Below are positions 1 through 11,015 of a stretch of DNA of 64,000 bases, one piece after another. A program made the position numbers and the translations under genes. This DNA is from Corinectria fuckeliana (taxonomy: Eukaryota; Ascomycota; Sordariomycetes; Hypocreales; Nectriaceae), in the NCBI GenBank assembly GCA_019137255.1, contig WPDH01000008.1, forward strand, positions 186,001 through 250,000, given 5' to 3'. Position 1 is the stretch's first letter. The number at the start of each line of letters is the position of its first letter. The notes under the pieces are model-generated. The model was not told the origin of the DNA. It was given only the letters and a program-made list of their open reading frames with translations, and did not search any database.

Positions 1-1064
1 AACCCCAGGCCCAGATGTTGCCAGCCGTGTCGAGAGCTAGGGCGTGGTTCGCCCCACAGGCAACCTGGGTGATGTTTTTGAGGCCAGGAACGAGACGAGG
101 CGTCCACTGTTTCTCGATGAGCTTGGCGTTTTCATCGTAGCCGAACCGGTTGTTTCCGTTGGGATCCTTCAGATAGTCAGATGGGAAGTTGAGGACAAGC
201 GAAGCGAAAGACGTACCACAAAAGTACCCCATCCATAAACCAAGCCTTTGTCGGTGAGAGCAAGACTGCAGCTGTCGCCCGCAGCGACCTGCGTTATTGT
301 CGTGCCCGGAGGGAAGTGGCTGGACGACACCTCGCCGGGAGTCGACTCGTGGGGATTGAGCATCTCATCCTCATCGCCGGATTCCGCGTCGACGTCTTTC
401 ATCCCGCCGTCCCAGGAAGCGTCCCTACCGAGAGCGCCGTTGTCGTTGACGCCCCATGTGACGATCTTGTTGTCCGTGGTCAGAGCAACGGTGTGCATGC
501 CGCCACAGGAGAAGCTGGACACGTGGAAAGCAGAGGGGTCGTTTGGGTCGAGGAACTGATTGACTCGAGGTCTCATGGATGCGTTGCGCGTGGGTCCAAG
601 ACCGAGTTCCGAGCAGTCGCCTGTGCCGAAGGCGAGGATGGTGAGACTGACCGGCGCCTGGTTGGGGGCGGGAGAGGGCTTGGGAAGGGCAGAGCGTCTG
701 GGTTTAGCTGCTTTCTTGGTCTTTGACGGCGCGGCCGTTCTCTTCAGAGAACGAGCTGCCTGTGTTTTGGGTTTCTTGGTGGTGTGCCGGACATGGCCGT
801 CTGTGTCCTTCTCGGCCTTTCTCTTAGGCGATGCAACTAGTAAGGAATTAGCATGGGACATGGTTGACACAAAAGCGAAACCGAGAACATGTGCGTGCGA
901 ACTCATGCAAACTCACTCGATGAGGACGGAGATGTGGCAGCCTTGGCCTTGGGAACCAGCTTGGTGGTGGGTTGTCGTCTTCGCATTGCACGTGGCGGCT
1001 TCTGAGAGCCCTCGTTGGGAGCACTGGGCTGACCCTTTGCAGAGGCCAAGTTTTCTGAACTCAT
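1..1064 (-). CDS. pim1: RCC1-type Ran guanine nucleotide exchange factor, C-terminus outside window
   Basis: The family loads GTP on the nuclear GTPase Ran and is chromatin-bound; it supports nucleocytoplasmic transport and mitosis. Three exons can be read: 1064-917, 836-217 and 166-1, with introns 916-837 and 216-167 whose phases agree (GTGAGT and GTACGT donors). The N-terminus is a basic, Lys/Arg/Pro-rich tail typical of fungal RCC1. Blades of the beta-propeller then begin with ILAFGTGDCSELGLG, followed by SCGGMHTVALTTDNKIVTWG, AAGDSCSLALTDKGLVYGWG and ACGANHALALDTAGNIWAWG, the repeated G-x-x-H/S-x-x-AL and WG pattern of RCC1 repeats. The start at 1064 is the first ATG of the first exon. 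The remaining propeller blades lie to the left of the window. The symbol follows the S. pombe gene; identification as the true Ran GEF rather than another RCC1-repeat protein rests on N-terminal organisation. Confidence 0.9.
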
Positions 1065-1585
1065 CGCGCGCTCAACTCAGCTCTGGGCCGAGTGGAATGA
1101 TTGAAAGGTAAGAAAAGTGATGCTGGAAATGCAGAGTTGCTGTGCCCTGGGCGATGCAGCTTGATAAATGGACCACCAATGTCCCTTTCATCTTTCATTG
1201 TGTGGCTGTGTGGCGTGTTGATCTCTCACGTGTTGCTGCCTAACAAAGAACCCGTTCGCTTAGGAGAGGGAAAGCTTGAGCATCTACAAGCCTCTGACGC
1301 CTGTGTCACTAGCAAACAAATTGACCTGGGCTCAAAACGGACGTGCATAGAGCTAGACCTAACAGTGCCATCTGAAGCGCCTGGGTGGAAGACGAGGTGG
1401 TCACTGGATGTGAGGCATCTTGATGCATGATTGACGGGAAGCTTTGACAAGTAGAAGGCAACAAAGCAGCCGCCACTGGCAGTTCGTGAAGCGGAGGAAA
1501 CAGATTAAAAAAATTTAATTCAAACGAACTGATGACTGCACTGAAGCAAAACAATCGATCATCACATGCGCGCACCCTGTACCAT
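1065..1585. other. Intergenic region
   Basis: Lies between the 5' end of the RCC1 gene and the 3' end of the hydrolase gene, so it should hold the RCC1 promoter and the hydrolase 3' UTR. I see no credible coding region or RNA gene here. Confidence 0.5.
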
Positions 1586-3537
1586 TTAGGTGCTTTGGCC
1601 GGCTTTCTCATTCTTCTCGGCCTCGTCCACCACTTCACCCTCTGGAGCTGGCTCCTTGATGTCTGAATTGCTCTCCTTGTCCCTTACATCCTCGGCCGTT
1701 TCCTTTTTGGAAAACATCTTCACGCTGGGCATCGAGATCTGCCCGAGTGAAGAAGAGACCGATGCTGGGATGCCGGGCATGGACGGCACGCTTGGCATCT
1801 GCGGCATCTTGTTGGGCAGCCAGCCCTTCACGTCCGTGATTCCTGTTCCGGTCTGTTGAGCTAGCCGGAAGAGATGATTAAGGTAATTACGCTTCTCGGG
1901 ATTGTCGTTGTCCTCGGTGCTGGCCTCCCCAAGGAGTTCTCCTTCGTCGCTGGGGAGAGGGACTAGCGACGCGGCGGCGGTGATGTCGATGGGCGATTCG
2001 TCGGGAAGTTCGTCGCTGGCTTGTTTCTCGGCTTCCGCAGACTCTTCAATCTTTTCAACCTCCTTGGGCTCCTTCTCCAGGATTTCTTTCACTGTGTTGT
2101 CTTCGCCCTTTTCGTCGGCCGAGGTCTCCTGGAATTTGGGGTCATCGAAGATGGGTTCTTCACTTAGAAACCACTCTTTGACAAGCTCAGCTGACTTTTC
2201 CGTCATGTCCTCGTATCCCGCATGCTTTTTAGGTTGGAACATGGCAAGATGAGCCTGAATCTCATCGTCGACCTTGGGCAACACGCGCCGAGAAAACAAG
2301 TGGTGCGTTGGGTAACTCTCCTCCGGGACTGCGCAGAACGTCCTCTCCGGCACAAAGTACCCACCGCTCCAGTAGCCATTCTCTCCAAGCGAGATGTAGA
2401 AGTCATGAATGCCAATACCCTTCAACGCGCCCATGCGTTCGAGACGGCGGTTCAGCTCCTTCTGTTTCATCAAGGCCCCGACAAAGGTGAAGTGGTCCGA
2501 AAGCCAAGCAAATGATTTCCCGACATTGCCACGGTTGATATACGCAAGGCCTTGCCCCAAAGCGTCAATACTTTGTCGATATCCCTCGACGATAGACTCC
2601 TTGTTGATGTTCTTGACGCTCTTCATGCCCTTTATGATGGCCTCTCGATTCGTGTAGGCAGCGACACCTCCGGCGGCAATCGCACCAACCGTGCCAGTCT
2701 TGACGGCTACCAGCTGCCAGACCTTCCACTGGGGACTTCGGGAGGTAGGCACCGTGGAGGCTGTGGAGGCTGCTGTGCGCGCAGCGCCTAGTCGAGCCAC
2801 GGCGGCGGGTGCTGCGGCGGAGAGCGCCGTCATGACATTGAAGACAGTGTTGACCTTTTGGTAGTTGGAGAAGGCGCCGTACACGAACATGGAGCGCGCG
2901 AGTCCGTTGTATGGGGTATCGAAGGTCAGGATTCCTTGGATGGGAGGGAAGAGGGCACTGTCTTTTCCGTCACCGGTCGCTTTGCTGTTGAGACTCAAGA
3001 AGAGCGTGTCTGCTGCGACAAATCCTCTGGTTCACTCGATGGTTAGTTGGGCAGGTTCTTAAACATGAGTAGAGGAAGCATACCCCATGGAATGGGCGAC
3101 GAGAACAACCCCAACATCCCTGTCATTAGGAGGCCATGGATTATCAGAATGCGCCTTTCTAATCTCCATCACACGCTCTTTTAACCTAGGACGTGTCAGC
3201 GCCGTTCTTCGGGAAGACGGGAACTCAGATTCCTACCATTCGAGCAAGGCCTCGCTAGCTTCCGACAACTCGCCCTTCGTCTCATACTGCGGGTAGATAA
3301 CTGACTCGACCCGATCACCAGGCAGTTGCTGGGCGACAGCTTTCTTGAGGTCCTATTCCTTCATCAGTAAACGGATTATCGAATGTCGCCGACTGTGACG
3401 TACGAAGGGAAAGTCGAAAAAGGTATTGTCGGTTCCCTAGATTCCACAAGTCAGCATCACATGCTCCTCCGAAGAGTCTCGCACGGTATAATCACCTTGA
3501 ACCCATGGATGAAGCAGAGCAACAAAGTTCGAGGCAT
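1586..3537 (-). CDS. Alpha/beta hydrolase of the DUF676/PGAP1-like lipase group
   Basis: Five exons read cleanly: 3537-3496, 3436-3404, 3352-3237, 3185-3084 and 3026-1586, giving about 577 residues with all phases consistent. The N-terminus begins MPRTLLLCFIHGFKGTDNTF, with the HGF oxyanion-side motif of serine hydrolases. Exons 4 and 5 join to make AHSMGGFVAADTLF, the G-x-S-x-G nucleophile elbow. The sequence ILTFDTPYNGL after it matches the strand that carries the family's next conserved turn. Residues beyond about 230 are not typical hydrolase core: a hydrophobic Ala/Gly-rich stretch, then an acidic Glu/Lys-rich tail with several MPSVP-type repeats. Fungal relatives are annotated as putative lipases or esterases of unknown substrate. 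Substrate and location are not visible from the sequence. Confidence 0.82.
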
Positions 3538-3879
3538 TTCGGCTGTTTGTGAACTGATGACGGCCTGGTGTACAGCTCAGTATCTGCAACGCTGGCAGGT
3601 CGGGGGAGAAGTACAGAGTGACGAGTGACGTTGTGGCTCCTTGAAGACTGATATTCCAGGTTTTCTAGCCACACTCGAAGCGTGCGTTGTGTGGCGAGAG
3701 CGACTGGAGCCAATGATGGAAGGGTGGAAGTTGTGGATAACGTCATACATATATCAGTGATTACGGTCAGCCGCTAGTGCTCAACACCTACCTTGGCATC
3801 CTCGCTTGGATTCTCCTTCCTGTTAGGAGATGCATCTTGGTCTACAGGCTTAACTTTATGAAATGTTTCAGCCGTCCAC

Positions 3880-3972
3880 ATTCTAGCGTGATCTTGAGAG
3901 GGAAGACGAACCCGTGCCTTGTTTTTAAAAAACGAGTCGTGCTGTTTATACTATAGTATGTGTCTATTAGGC
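3880..3972. repeat. Outer left arm of an inverted repeat
   Basis: This 93-bp segment matches the reverse complement of 5193-5285 at roughly 90 percent identity by eye, including the long runs AGACGAACCCGTGCCTTG and CGAGTCGTGCTGTTT. The arms enclose the small gene at 4413-4796. The rest of 3538-4412 holds no other convincing gene and is locally AT-rich. Confidence 0.8.
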
Positions 3973-4412
3973 TCTATATATACCCTTCTCTATTATGTCA
4001 TTTGCTTAATGCCCTAGCACTAGCGAAGCTATGACTAAGGGGAGTCAAGAAATAGAGAGTGAAAGTCTGTGTAAGCACGCGATAAAAAGCCCAAGGAGAA
4101 CCCAGTAGATTCTTTTGTTACATAAAATAACACGGATATCTACGTAATCAGGAAATATCATTCCGGGTTGTCGGCCCGTACGCCTTACCTAATTCTATAG
4201 GACACGCTTGCACTCAAACTCATGCCTCTCAACAACCGTCCCAGACCAAGCAGCAAATCTCCATTGCTAGCGACGATCCTCGCAGCCGCCTGCCTCTATT
4301 TCCTTTGGGCCGTGACTTCTAAGACCGACAGTGCTATTATCCTAGTTCATATATGTTCCCTTCTTAAGCATCCTGACTTGGCTAGTGCTCTCCGATTCCC
4401 TGCGACTTCGAA

Positions 4413-4796
4413 ATGGCAACGGGCAAACCAATCTCGGTTCTCTCTCTCAGCCAGAACCGGAACGTCGTCAGGTCTATTCACGACTATATCATGCCCTATG
4501 GCTACGGCATCGGCGGCATCTTGGAGTCGGATCCCTTCTCCGCACGCGACCTCGCCGTCGCCCTGAGAGTGCTCGAGCCGCGGCCCAAGGCCGTCGTGGT
4601 CGGACGCGGATACTCGGAGGAGGAGGCGGACCAGGTGCGAAAGGTCTTTACTGAATACTGCAAGGACGTGGTCATGGACGTGGGGACAGTCATCAAGATC
4701 ACGGATGAGGTTTTTGACGACGTCGGCAAGGAAGGCGTGCCGAAATGGATTTTGCAGCAGTTGCAAAACTACTTTGAGAAACAATCAGCGCTCTGA
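4413..4796 (+). CDS. Small conserved fungal protein of unknown function
   Basis: A single exon encodes 127 residues. The start ATG at 4413 has A at -3. The protein opens KPISVLSLSQ and has a central PKAVVVGRGYSEEEADQVRK segment. This order, a short IS-V-L-S strand followed by a P-K-A-hydrophobic-V-G-G/R-G-Y/F strand and a helix, recalls a family of short Rossmann-like fungal proteins that I know only as uncharacterised. It ends in an amphipathic helix (WILQQLQNYFEKQSAL). There are no membrane segments or signal peptide. The gene sits inside a set of inverted repeats, with a 39-bp arm starting 20 bp after its stop codon, which suggests that the segment has moved or rearranged. An earlier ATG at 4222 is in another frame and is not supported. 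Confidence 0.7.
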   Translation: MATGKPISVLSLSQNRNVVRSIHDYIMPYGYGIGGILESDPFSARDLAVALRVLEPRPKAVVVGRGYSEEEADQVRKVFTEYCKDVVMDVGTVIKITDEVFDDVGKEGVPKWILQQLQNYFEKQSAL

Positions 4797-4815
4797 GAGA
4801 GGCTTCGGAGGCTCC

Positions 4816-4854
4816 CCCTTTGCAGCCCCTAAGGCAGGTTGGCCGTATCGATCC
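4816..4854. repeat. Inner left arm of inverted repeat
   Basis: A 38-39 bp segment that is the essentially perfect reverse complement of 5141-5179 (core GCAGCCCCTAAGGCAGGTTG). It starts 20 bp after the stop codon of the small gene at 4413-4796. With its partner it bounds a 364-bp MITE-sized unit, 4816-5179. I could not identify a clear target-site duplication. Confidence 0.85.
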
Positions 4855-5140
4855 GCTCTTCGAAGCACTATGATAGGCTAGAATAGAAGATACATTGATA
4901 TCCACGGAGATTGGGCTGCACCGGAAGTCATGTCACTAATCTTCGGGTACTGTCAATGACCGCTACACCAAAAGTCAAGGCACCTTGCTCTTAGGCAGGT
5001 CATATCTCTCATAATAGGTGGTCACCCACTAACAGGTACACTCTGTGACACCACACTTATAAACTCTAAGCGTCTTAAGCCGCGTCGAGAGGTACCGCCT
5101 GCATCAGTCTGATATCAGCTCTGCTAGCCATAGAAAAGGT

Positions 5141-5285
5141 GGATCGATACGGCCAACCTGCCTTAGGGGCTGCAAAGGGATGTCACATTACGCCCAAATA
5201 GACACATGCTCTAGTACAAACAGCACGACTCGTCTTTAAAAAACAAGGCACGGGTTCGTCTTCCCCCACAAGATCACGCTAGAAT
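5141..5285. repeat. Right arms of the inverted repeat (inner plus outer, nearly contiguous)
   Basis: Positions 5141-5179 pair with 4816-4854, and positions 5193-5285 pair with 3880-3972. Only 13 bp separate the two blocks here, whereas on the left they are 843 bp apart and that gap holds the gene at 4413-4796. The simplest reading is an insertion into the left copy or a deletion in the right copy. Confidence 0.8.
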
Positions 5286-6066
5286 ATCTTAGGCACACTT
5301 GATCTCGACGGATTTCTAGTTTCAGACTACGCCGAAATCCTGGCCTCTTGTGAGTTTTGGTAACCTGTAACATCAGTCATGCGCATCCGTGTCTGTTTAG
5401 ATGAGCTCATGCAATGCCGGCCTTTCACTGCGTGAGTCTGTCAAGGTGGTGCCATGGCGTGGAGGCTCAAGTGACCTCTGATGATGGTCTACAATTACGC
5501 TGGGCAGCATAGCCGGGTTACACGGTTACGCATACGATTTGTAAGTTTCGGTGGAAATCCTAATCTCGGAAAGCCCTCATTTCCTCGGAACCAATAACCC
5601 CTTTCCACCTGGCCCTACCTTACCTGCGCTATCTATCCCCGTGACTGTATCATGTGCCGACCTCGTACGTAGTACAGTCGTAGTCGATCACACACTTTGA
5701 AATGCAGCTCAAGTGTACGAGTGTTTTGTTGGCTGAGGGGGAGGTGGTGTCGGCACCTAGCTGCTCTTATCGGCCCTATTTGCATTTCTGAGCGTCCACT
5801 CTTTCATTGACCGAGGTTGCCTTGCCGTGCTCCCTCTGGAGAGACGGGGGCTTCGATGTGGTTCTACCTCAACTGCCGACCGGGAACTAGCTAATGTGAT
5901 ATCAAAACGCAGACAGTCCTGACGCAATTCCTTGGAGTAGATCTACAGACATATATCGAGAGACTGGCCCCGTAGTATTGAAGCCATGCTCCCCAAATCA
6001 ATCCGCAGTACTAACTAATCTACTGAATTTCACCCGCCCTCTTCAGTTCAACCTCAAAGATACAAC
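5286..6066. other. Intergenic region upstream of the dioxygenase gene
   Basis: No convincing open reading frame or RNA gene. A pyrimidine-rich stretch just before 6067 is compatible with a fungal promoter or 5' UTR. Confidence 0.45.
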
Positions 6067-7746
6067 ATGCTGTCCATCACCAGCGGACGTGACACCACGC
6101 TTCTCCAGCTCCAATACCTCACCGACTCGCTAGGCTTGCGCCGCAGCTACGTGGATGGTAACGCCGATGACCATGAAAAGAGCGACACCACTGCTATCCC
6201 CACCAAGACTACTGCTCACGAGCTCAGAAGCCTTCCGCGGCCCAGCCCAAACGGGCCTGACATTGAGTGGTACCCAAGCTACGGCACATACCAAGCCCGC
6301 GTGGCGACGTTGGCCAAGTCCGCGCACAGTCGTCCCAATACTGTGCCCGAGGGCTTCCCTGCTGAAGTGTCCTCTCCTAGGGCCTGGACTGGGTCCGACT
6401 TTGCCAACCCTGACGAGTACCTTGTGCATCTGTCAGCCGCAGACGTTGAAGAGATCAAGTCTGCCCTGGAGTACTTCAAAGGTAGCTTGCATACAGGCTC
6501 CCCATCCAGTATTGCATATATGCTGAATTCTTAGGTCTTGCCGGCGACAATGGACCGGACGCAGTGTCGATCGACAACTTCCCTCTACCCAAGCTTAGGG
6601 ATAGGCTCGTCTCCATCGCCGAGAACGTTCACCTGGGCACTGGCTTCAATGTGGTCCGCGGCCTGGATCTAAGCGAGTTCTCGCCCCTAGACAACGTGCT
6701 TGTTTATCTCGGCATCACCAGCTACATTGCCGAAATTCGTGGCTGTCAGGACTACGATGGGAGGATGATAGTCCACATCAAGGACATCGAGAAGGAATTG
6801 CCTGATGCTTCGGGCCGGCCATCCCCTTACACCAACCGACCACAGGTACGAGACCGGGGAATCTTACCTCTCGTTTAGCCTTGAGGGCTAAGCTAATTAT
6901 CTTTCAATCAAATAGCCGTTTCATACCGACATGTGCGACATCCTATCCATGTATGTCCTTGACACCGCTGTCGAGGGGGGGGAGAGTTTGCTTGCCTCCT
7001 CGGCGATGATATACAACGAGATAGCGGCCACTCGGCCTGACATCATTCATGTCCTGGCCGACGACAAATGGATTCACGACGAGTACGTTACCTCTGAAGA
7101 CCCTTTCGTTCTTACAAGTCCAATTTGCCACCCTCCTTTGCTCCTCGACTTGGCTCTCCTACACTAGAAGCTAATCAGTGTTACAGCTTTGACAAAGGTA
7201 AAGCAAGCTGGACCAACCGGCCACTTCCTCTACAACTTCAATGGGCACGGCCCGGGCTTCTTCTACTCCCGCCGTCCGCTGACTGGAGCTCCGTTCTCGC
7301 CTCACCATCCGGACGTGCCTGCCATGACGGAGGAGCAGGCCGAGACTATCGACGCCGTGCACTTCACGGCTGTCAGGCACCAGCTCGCAATCAAGCTGAA
7401 ACCTGGGGACATCGAGATATTCAACAACATGGCGCTATTCCACGCACGGAATGGGTTCACAGATCGGCAGCAGGGATCTGAAGACAAGGACGAGAATGAG
7501 GCACGCATCGTCGTTTACGACAATTCCGAGGCAGTGAAGAAGTCTACGTCAAATGGTACGCGACATATGCTTCGGCTGTGGCTCCGTAGCGCGGACGAAG
7601 GGTTAGTATGGGAGACTCCAGAGGCTCTGAGACTCAACTCGCACAAGATCTACGGTGACAGCGAGGCCAGGAAGATGGGAAGGTGGGATGTCCATCGCGC
7701 GCCGCGTATCAATCGAATCCTGACGAAGCATTTTCAATGCTCTTAG
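6067..7746 (+). CDS. TauD/TfdA-type Fe(II)/2-oxoglutarate dioxygenase, with a one-base frameshift
   Basis: Predicted to hydroxylate or cleave a small-molecule substrate using 2-oxoglutarate, O2 and Fe(II). Exons read as 6067-6481, 6535-6845, 6916-7082 and 7187-7746. The iron ligands are visible: HTD in PFHTDMCDI (exon 3) and the distal His in NNMALFHARNGF, with the 2-oxoglutarate-binding Arg in RHMLRLWLR. The substrate is unknown; fungal members occur in secondary metabolism and sulfonate or amino-acid use. The summed exon length is one base too long. Exon 4 opens in the frame FDKGKASWTNRPL but must continue as YNFNGHGPGFFYSRRPLTGA, which needs removal of one base near 7223-7229 (a CTTCCTC stretch). 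No alternative canonical splice sites repair the frame. Either the gene is recently broken or there is a sequencing indel. Neighbours are a small unknown protein and a Zn2Cys6 regulator. Confidence 0.85.
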
Positions 7747-8307
7747 AAAGATCATGTAGCGAGTAACTCGGACGCTCTTTTTCGTTGCTCATTTCCTTGT
7801 TCTCCCGTGTAAAACATGTGTATGTCAGTTTGTCGGTGGTAGGCTCACTTCAGCGTGAAGACACCAGCCCAGACAACAACATTTACCCTGGAGGCTAATA
7901 AAATGGGTTGGGAATGGGAACTGTAGTCTTCCTAGGCGAAAATTACAAGAAGGGAAATATCGCTAAACAGATCAAAATATTGCGCTTTTAGTAGTAATGA
8001 AATTAAGGTATCAAGGAAAAGAGGCTGCTGCTTGGTCAGTCAAGTAAAGGGGGGACAAAATGAATATGGCCAAAAACAAGTATATCTATATAACAGTGAG
8101 ATAATCACTGCTACTTTTCAGCCTAGATTTCTCTTGTCTACTACGTATTGACAAGGTGCGTTTCCAATGTCTCAATTCAATCTGTATAGACTGTGTTTTC
8201 TCCTTACTATAAAAGGCATACGACTAATGGAGATTAATGTTAGAACAAATCCATGAGCCCCTCTTCCGACCCTACCCATCAGCTGCATTTCCACAACCCT
8301 GACCAGC
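7747..8307. other. Intergenic region between the convergent dioxygenase and regulator genes
   Basis: Contains the 3' ends of two convergent genes and one copy of a dispersed repeat. No additional gene is seen. Confidence 0.45.
7829..7922. repeat. Dispersed repeat, copy A
   Basis: About 90 bp similar in the same orientation to 13035-13125. The first 40 bp (core GGCTCACTTCAG) differ at only four positions, and similarity then weakens but continues to an AAAATGG block. It lies in the 3' flank of the dioxygenase gene. Confidence 0.6.
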
Positions 8308-11015
8308 TCAATCTGGCAGCTCATCGACAATATGCGGCAAGCCTGAGTCCCATTCGCGAGCAAACAGTTGATGTGTCCAGTACAGATCTTGTTCGTATTT
8401 GTGCTTTGTCCTCAGATCCTTAAGCTGCGCGTCTGCGACCATCAGCATTAGTTATCATCTCCAGTGCTAACTTGATAGCTGACCCGGTCGGCGAGACTTA
8501 CCTCTGTTTGCTATCATCGCCTGTGTCTGGCATATGAAATCGATCTGTGGATGGTCGAGTTTGGCAAACTGGACCTTCTTTGCATCACTCCAGTCAAGTC
8601 GGAAGGGCGCCGAGCCGTCGGAAATGAAGTGAAACCGTGATAGAAGCACCTTGCAAGCGTGGAACCAGGATTCCGCAAGCTTCATGTCAGAGTAACGTCG
8701 CTGGGTATTGGTGTTAGCAATCTTGAATGACCGTACGCTAAAAGTACTATTGCTCCAGGTAGCGGTATCATCACTTACACCTAGCCCAAAAGACTTTGCG
8801 AATTTGTTGCCATGGGCAGAAGCGGCTTCAAAGTGATTCAGCAGCATGTATATGGTAAGGTAGCAGTCGAACCATGTTTCAGGCTTGCGGTCTCGTATCG
8901 TCGAGTCGAGCCTGGCCAGCAGTTTTGTTCTCAAGGAATTCAGTGTGTCTTGAATCACAATTTGGTCCAGCTGCACGTCCATCATTGGGGTGACGGGAAC
9001 GAAATCGAACCATGGGCTCCTGGGATCAGTGGGCTTGGCTACGCCGAGCGTGTCGTCTCCGCAGATGATCCATTGTTTCTCGATGACCCGGCAGTAAGCC
9101 CACATACTAAGTGCCATGTTGGTCATTGAGTCCTGCAAGTTTCAGTCACTAGGAGAGCGCAGGCCTTGGGGTGGGAGACATACGGGGAACTGACTTGCAT
9201 GTTTCATCGCCGTCCTCGTCGTCAGCCAAGTAATGTCGCTTCCGTTTCGAAGCGAGCCGAGGTATCTGTCTCTCGTCCTCTTTATGTAGTCCCCCATGTT
9301 ACGCCTAGTTCTGTCCAGGTTAGTGAGGCAGTAGGGCGGCATATCGAGCAAGTGTTGTTCTCCATTCTCGTCCAGCACTCTGTGATCCACCTTGTCCCCC
9401 GGTTGCTGCTCAAACTCGCAAACGTAAACGACAAGCTTCGCCCCGGATATCTGACATAGCTCTAGCGTTCTTGTTTGCGTCGAGGATGCAGCGGTATCTA
9501 CATCCCCTGGCGTGCTCGTGAGTTCGTAGACTACTTGGCGCTCGAAGTAAAGACGGCTTTGAAAGCTCGGTCCTGTTTGGTAAGGCAGACATTAGTAACG
9601 AGTTCTCAAACGCCTGTGAAAAGAGAGGATAGCTTCACCTTTCCGGGAAAAGATGCAGTCGCTTATTTGCGACAGAAAGCATGGGAGCCTCGGAATGCCC
9701 TTGTATCTCCTGCCGGTTGCACATGGCGTGCAAGGCTCATAAGGGGATTTCTGGTGCAGGTCGCACTACTACATGTCAGTTTTGCCGAGTCCTGAGATAT
9801 TAGCTTGTCAAGAGTATTGCACGGACTGACTTTTTTCTTCCCTCGTCGGCAAGTGTCGCATGCGCCAAGTTCCCGACAGCAAGCTGTTCCTTTTCTTGTT
9901 GCGAGGTCGTATGGGCCTCTCATCTTGCGGTTGGATCTTCCCATAATCATTTCGATACCCTGAATCTGACCGTTGTCACTGTACTTTTTGACTTGCTGCG
10001 GCGTCTGAAGAGTGCGTGGTCAGTCTTGTTCAAGCAGCAGATACACGACGTTTGCGGCACTCACCTTACTGCTCAGCAGATCAACCCCTGTCTTCCTCTG
10101 CTTGCGTGCAGGCTCTTCCTGACCGTACTGCACTATTACGAGTTCTTCACCTTTGCTATTGCCACTACTGTGGAGGCCTCTGGAGGAACCGCCTGAGCTG
10201 AAAGTTGAACTCATATTAGAGGCCATACAGCTTTGATCACCCCTAAACGCATCGAACTCGACAGCTTGGGCTACTGGTAGTTCAGCAAAGTTCCCGTAGC
10301 CCGTAGAACCAGACTTTTGATTAGAGAACCCCGGGGGATTGCCACCCATGGGTGCAGTCATACTCGCGCATCCGCTCTGCGGCCGCATGGGCACCAGAGA
10401 GAAATTGGAAGTATGATCCAAGGTCGGCCAGGAAAAGAATTCCGGGAAATAACCAATACTGAAATCAGTCTGGTCTGTTTGTGTTGTTTGGGCTGATGGT
10501 TGTATCGTCGATGATGGTCGTATGGAGAGCTGGTCCCCCGACTGGTCTTGAGTTGGATGCAACATGAGCTGCGGCTCCATCGTAAAGGTATGGTTTAGTC
10601 CCTGCCAGTTTGTACCAAGAGACCATGGGTCTGGGGCGGCAAAAGAGCCCGTGGGCTGCTTTGAGAACTGAGAGCGCCCCTCAACACAGGTGAGGTCAGA
10701 TGGCAGAACGTCTTGGGGGGCGCTTGGCAATGAGGTGTTTTGGTCGAATTGATTATGCCATGTGAGTGCCGACAGTGGCATTGAGACTAGCTCGTCTGGT
10801 ATTAACGTTTCTAACAAATCGATATCGAAGGGGATCTCTGGGGGTGCGATAGCAGTCTGGCTTGGACTAGGGTTCGTATTGTAAGCGGTGTGGTCGCGTT
10901 GGCCAGCTTGAGCATCTCGCAATTCGGGATCAACGTCGCTGTTCGCATCAACGCGATGATAGGGTCCATCTACCGATGCAAAGTCCGCGGCGGAAGAGTA
11001 ATGCACTGGGTGCAT
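8308..11015 (-). CDS. Zn2Cys6 fungal transcription factor with centrally placed zinc cluster
   Basis: Seven exons, all in phase: 11015-10065, 10004-9831, 9765-9639, 9572-9184, 9132-8779, 8700-8502 and 8432-8308, giving about 772 residues. Exons 2 and 3 together encode the zinc cluster: Cys366 and Cys369 in GACDTCRRGKKK, Cys376 directly after the splice junction, Cys387 and Cys390 (PCTPC), and Cys404 (RLPC). A GPYDLATRKGTACCRELGA lead-in precedes the first Cys, as in a divergent group of fungal C6 regulators. A 350-residue Ser/Gln/Pro-rich acidic region precedes the cluster, whereas most C6 regulators carry it near the N-terminus; it may be an activation domain. The intron at 8778-8701 is 78 nt and has no stop codon in frame, so intron retention would insert 26 residues. 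The target genes are unknown; the nearby dioxygenase is an obvious candidate. Confidence 0.88.
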
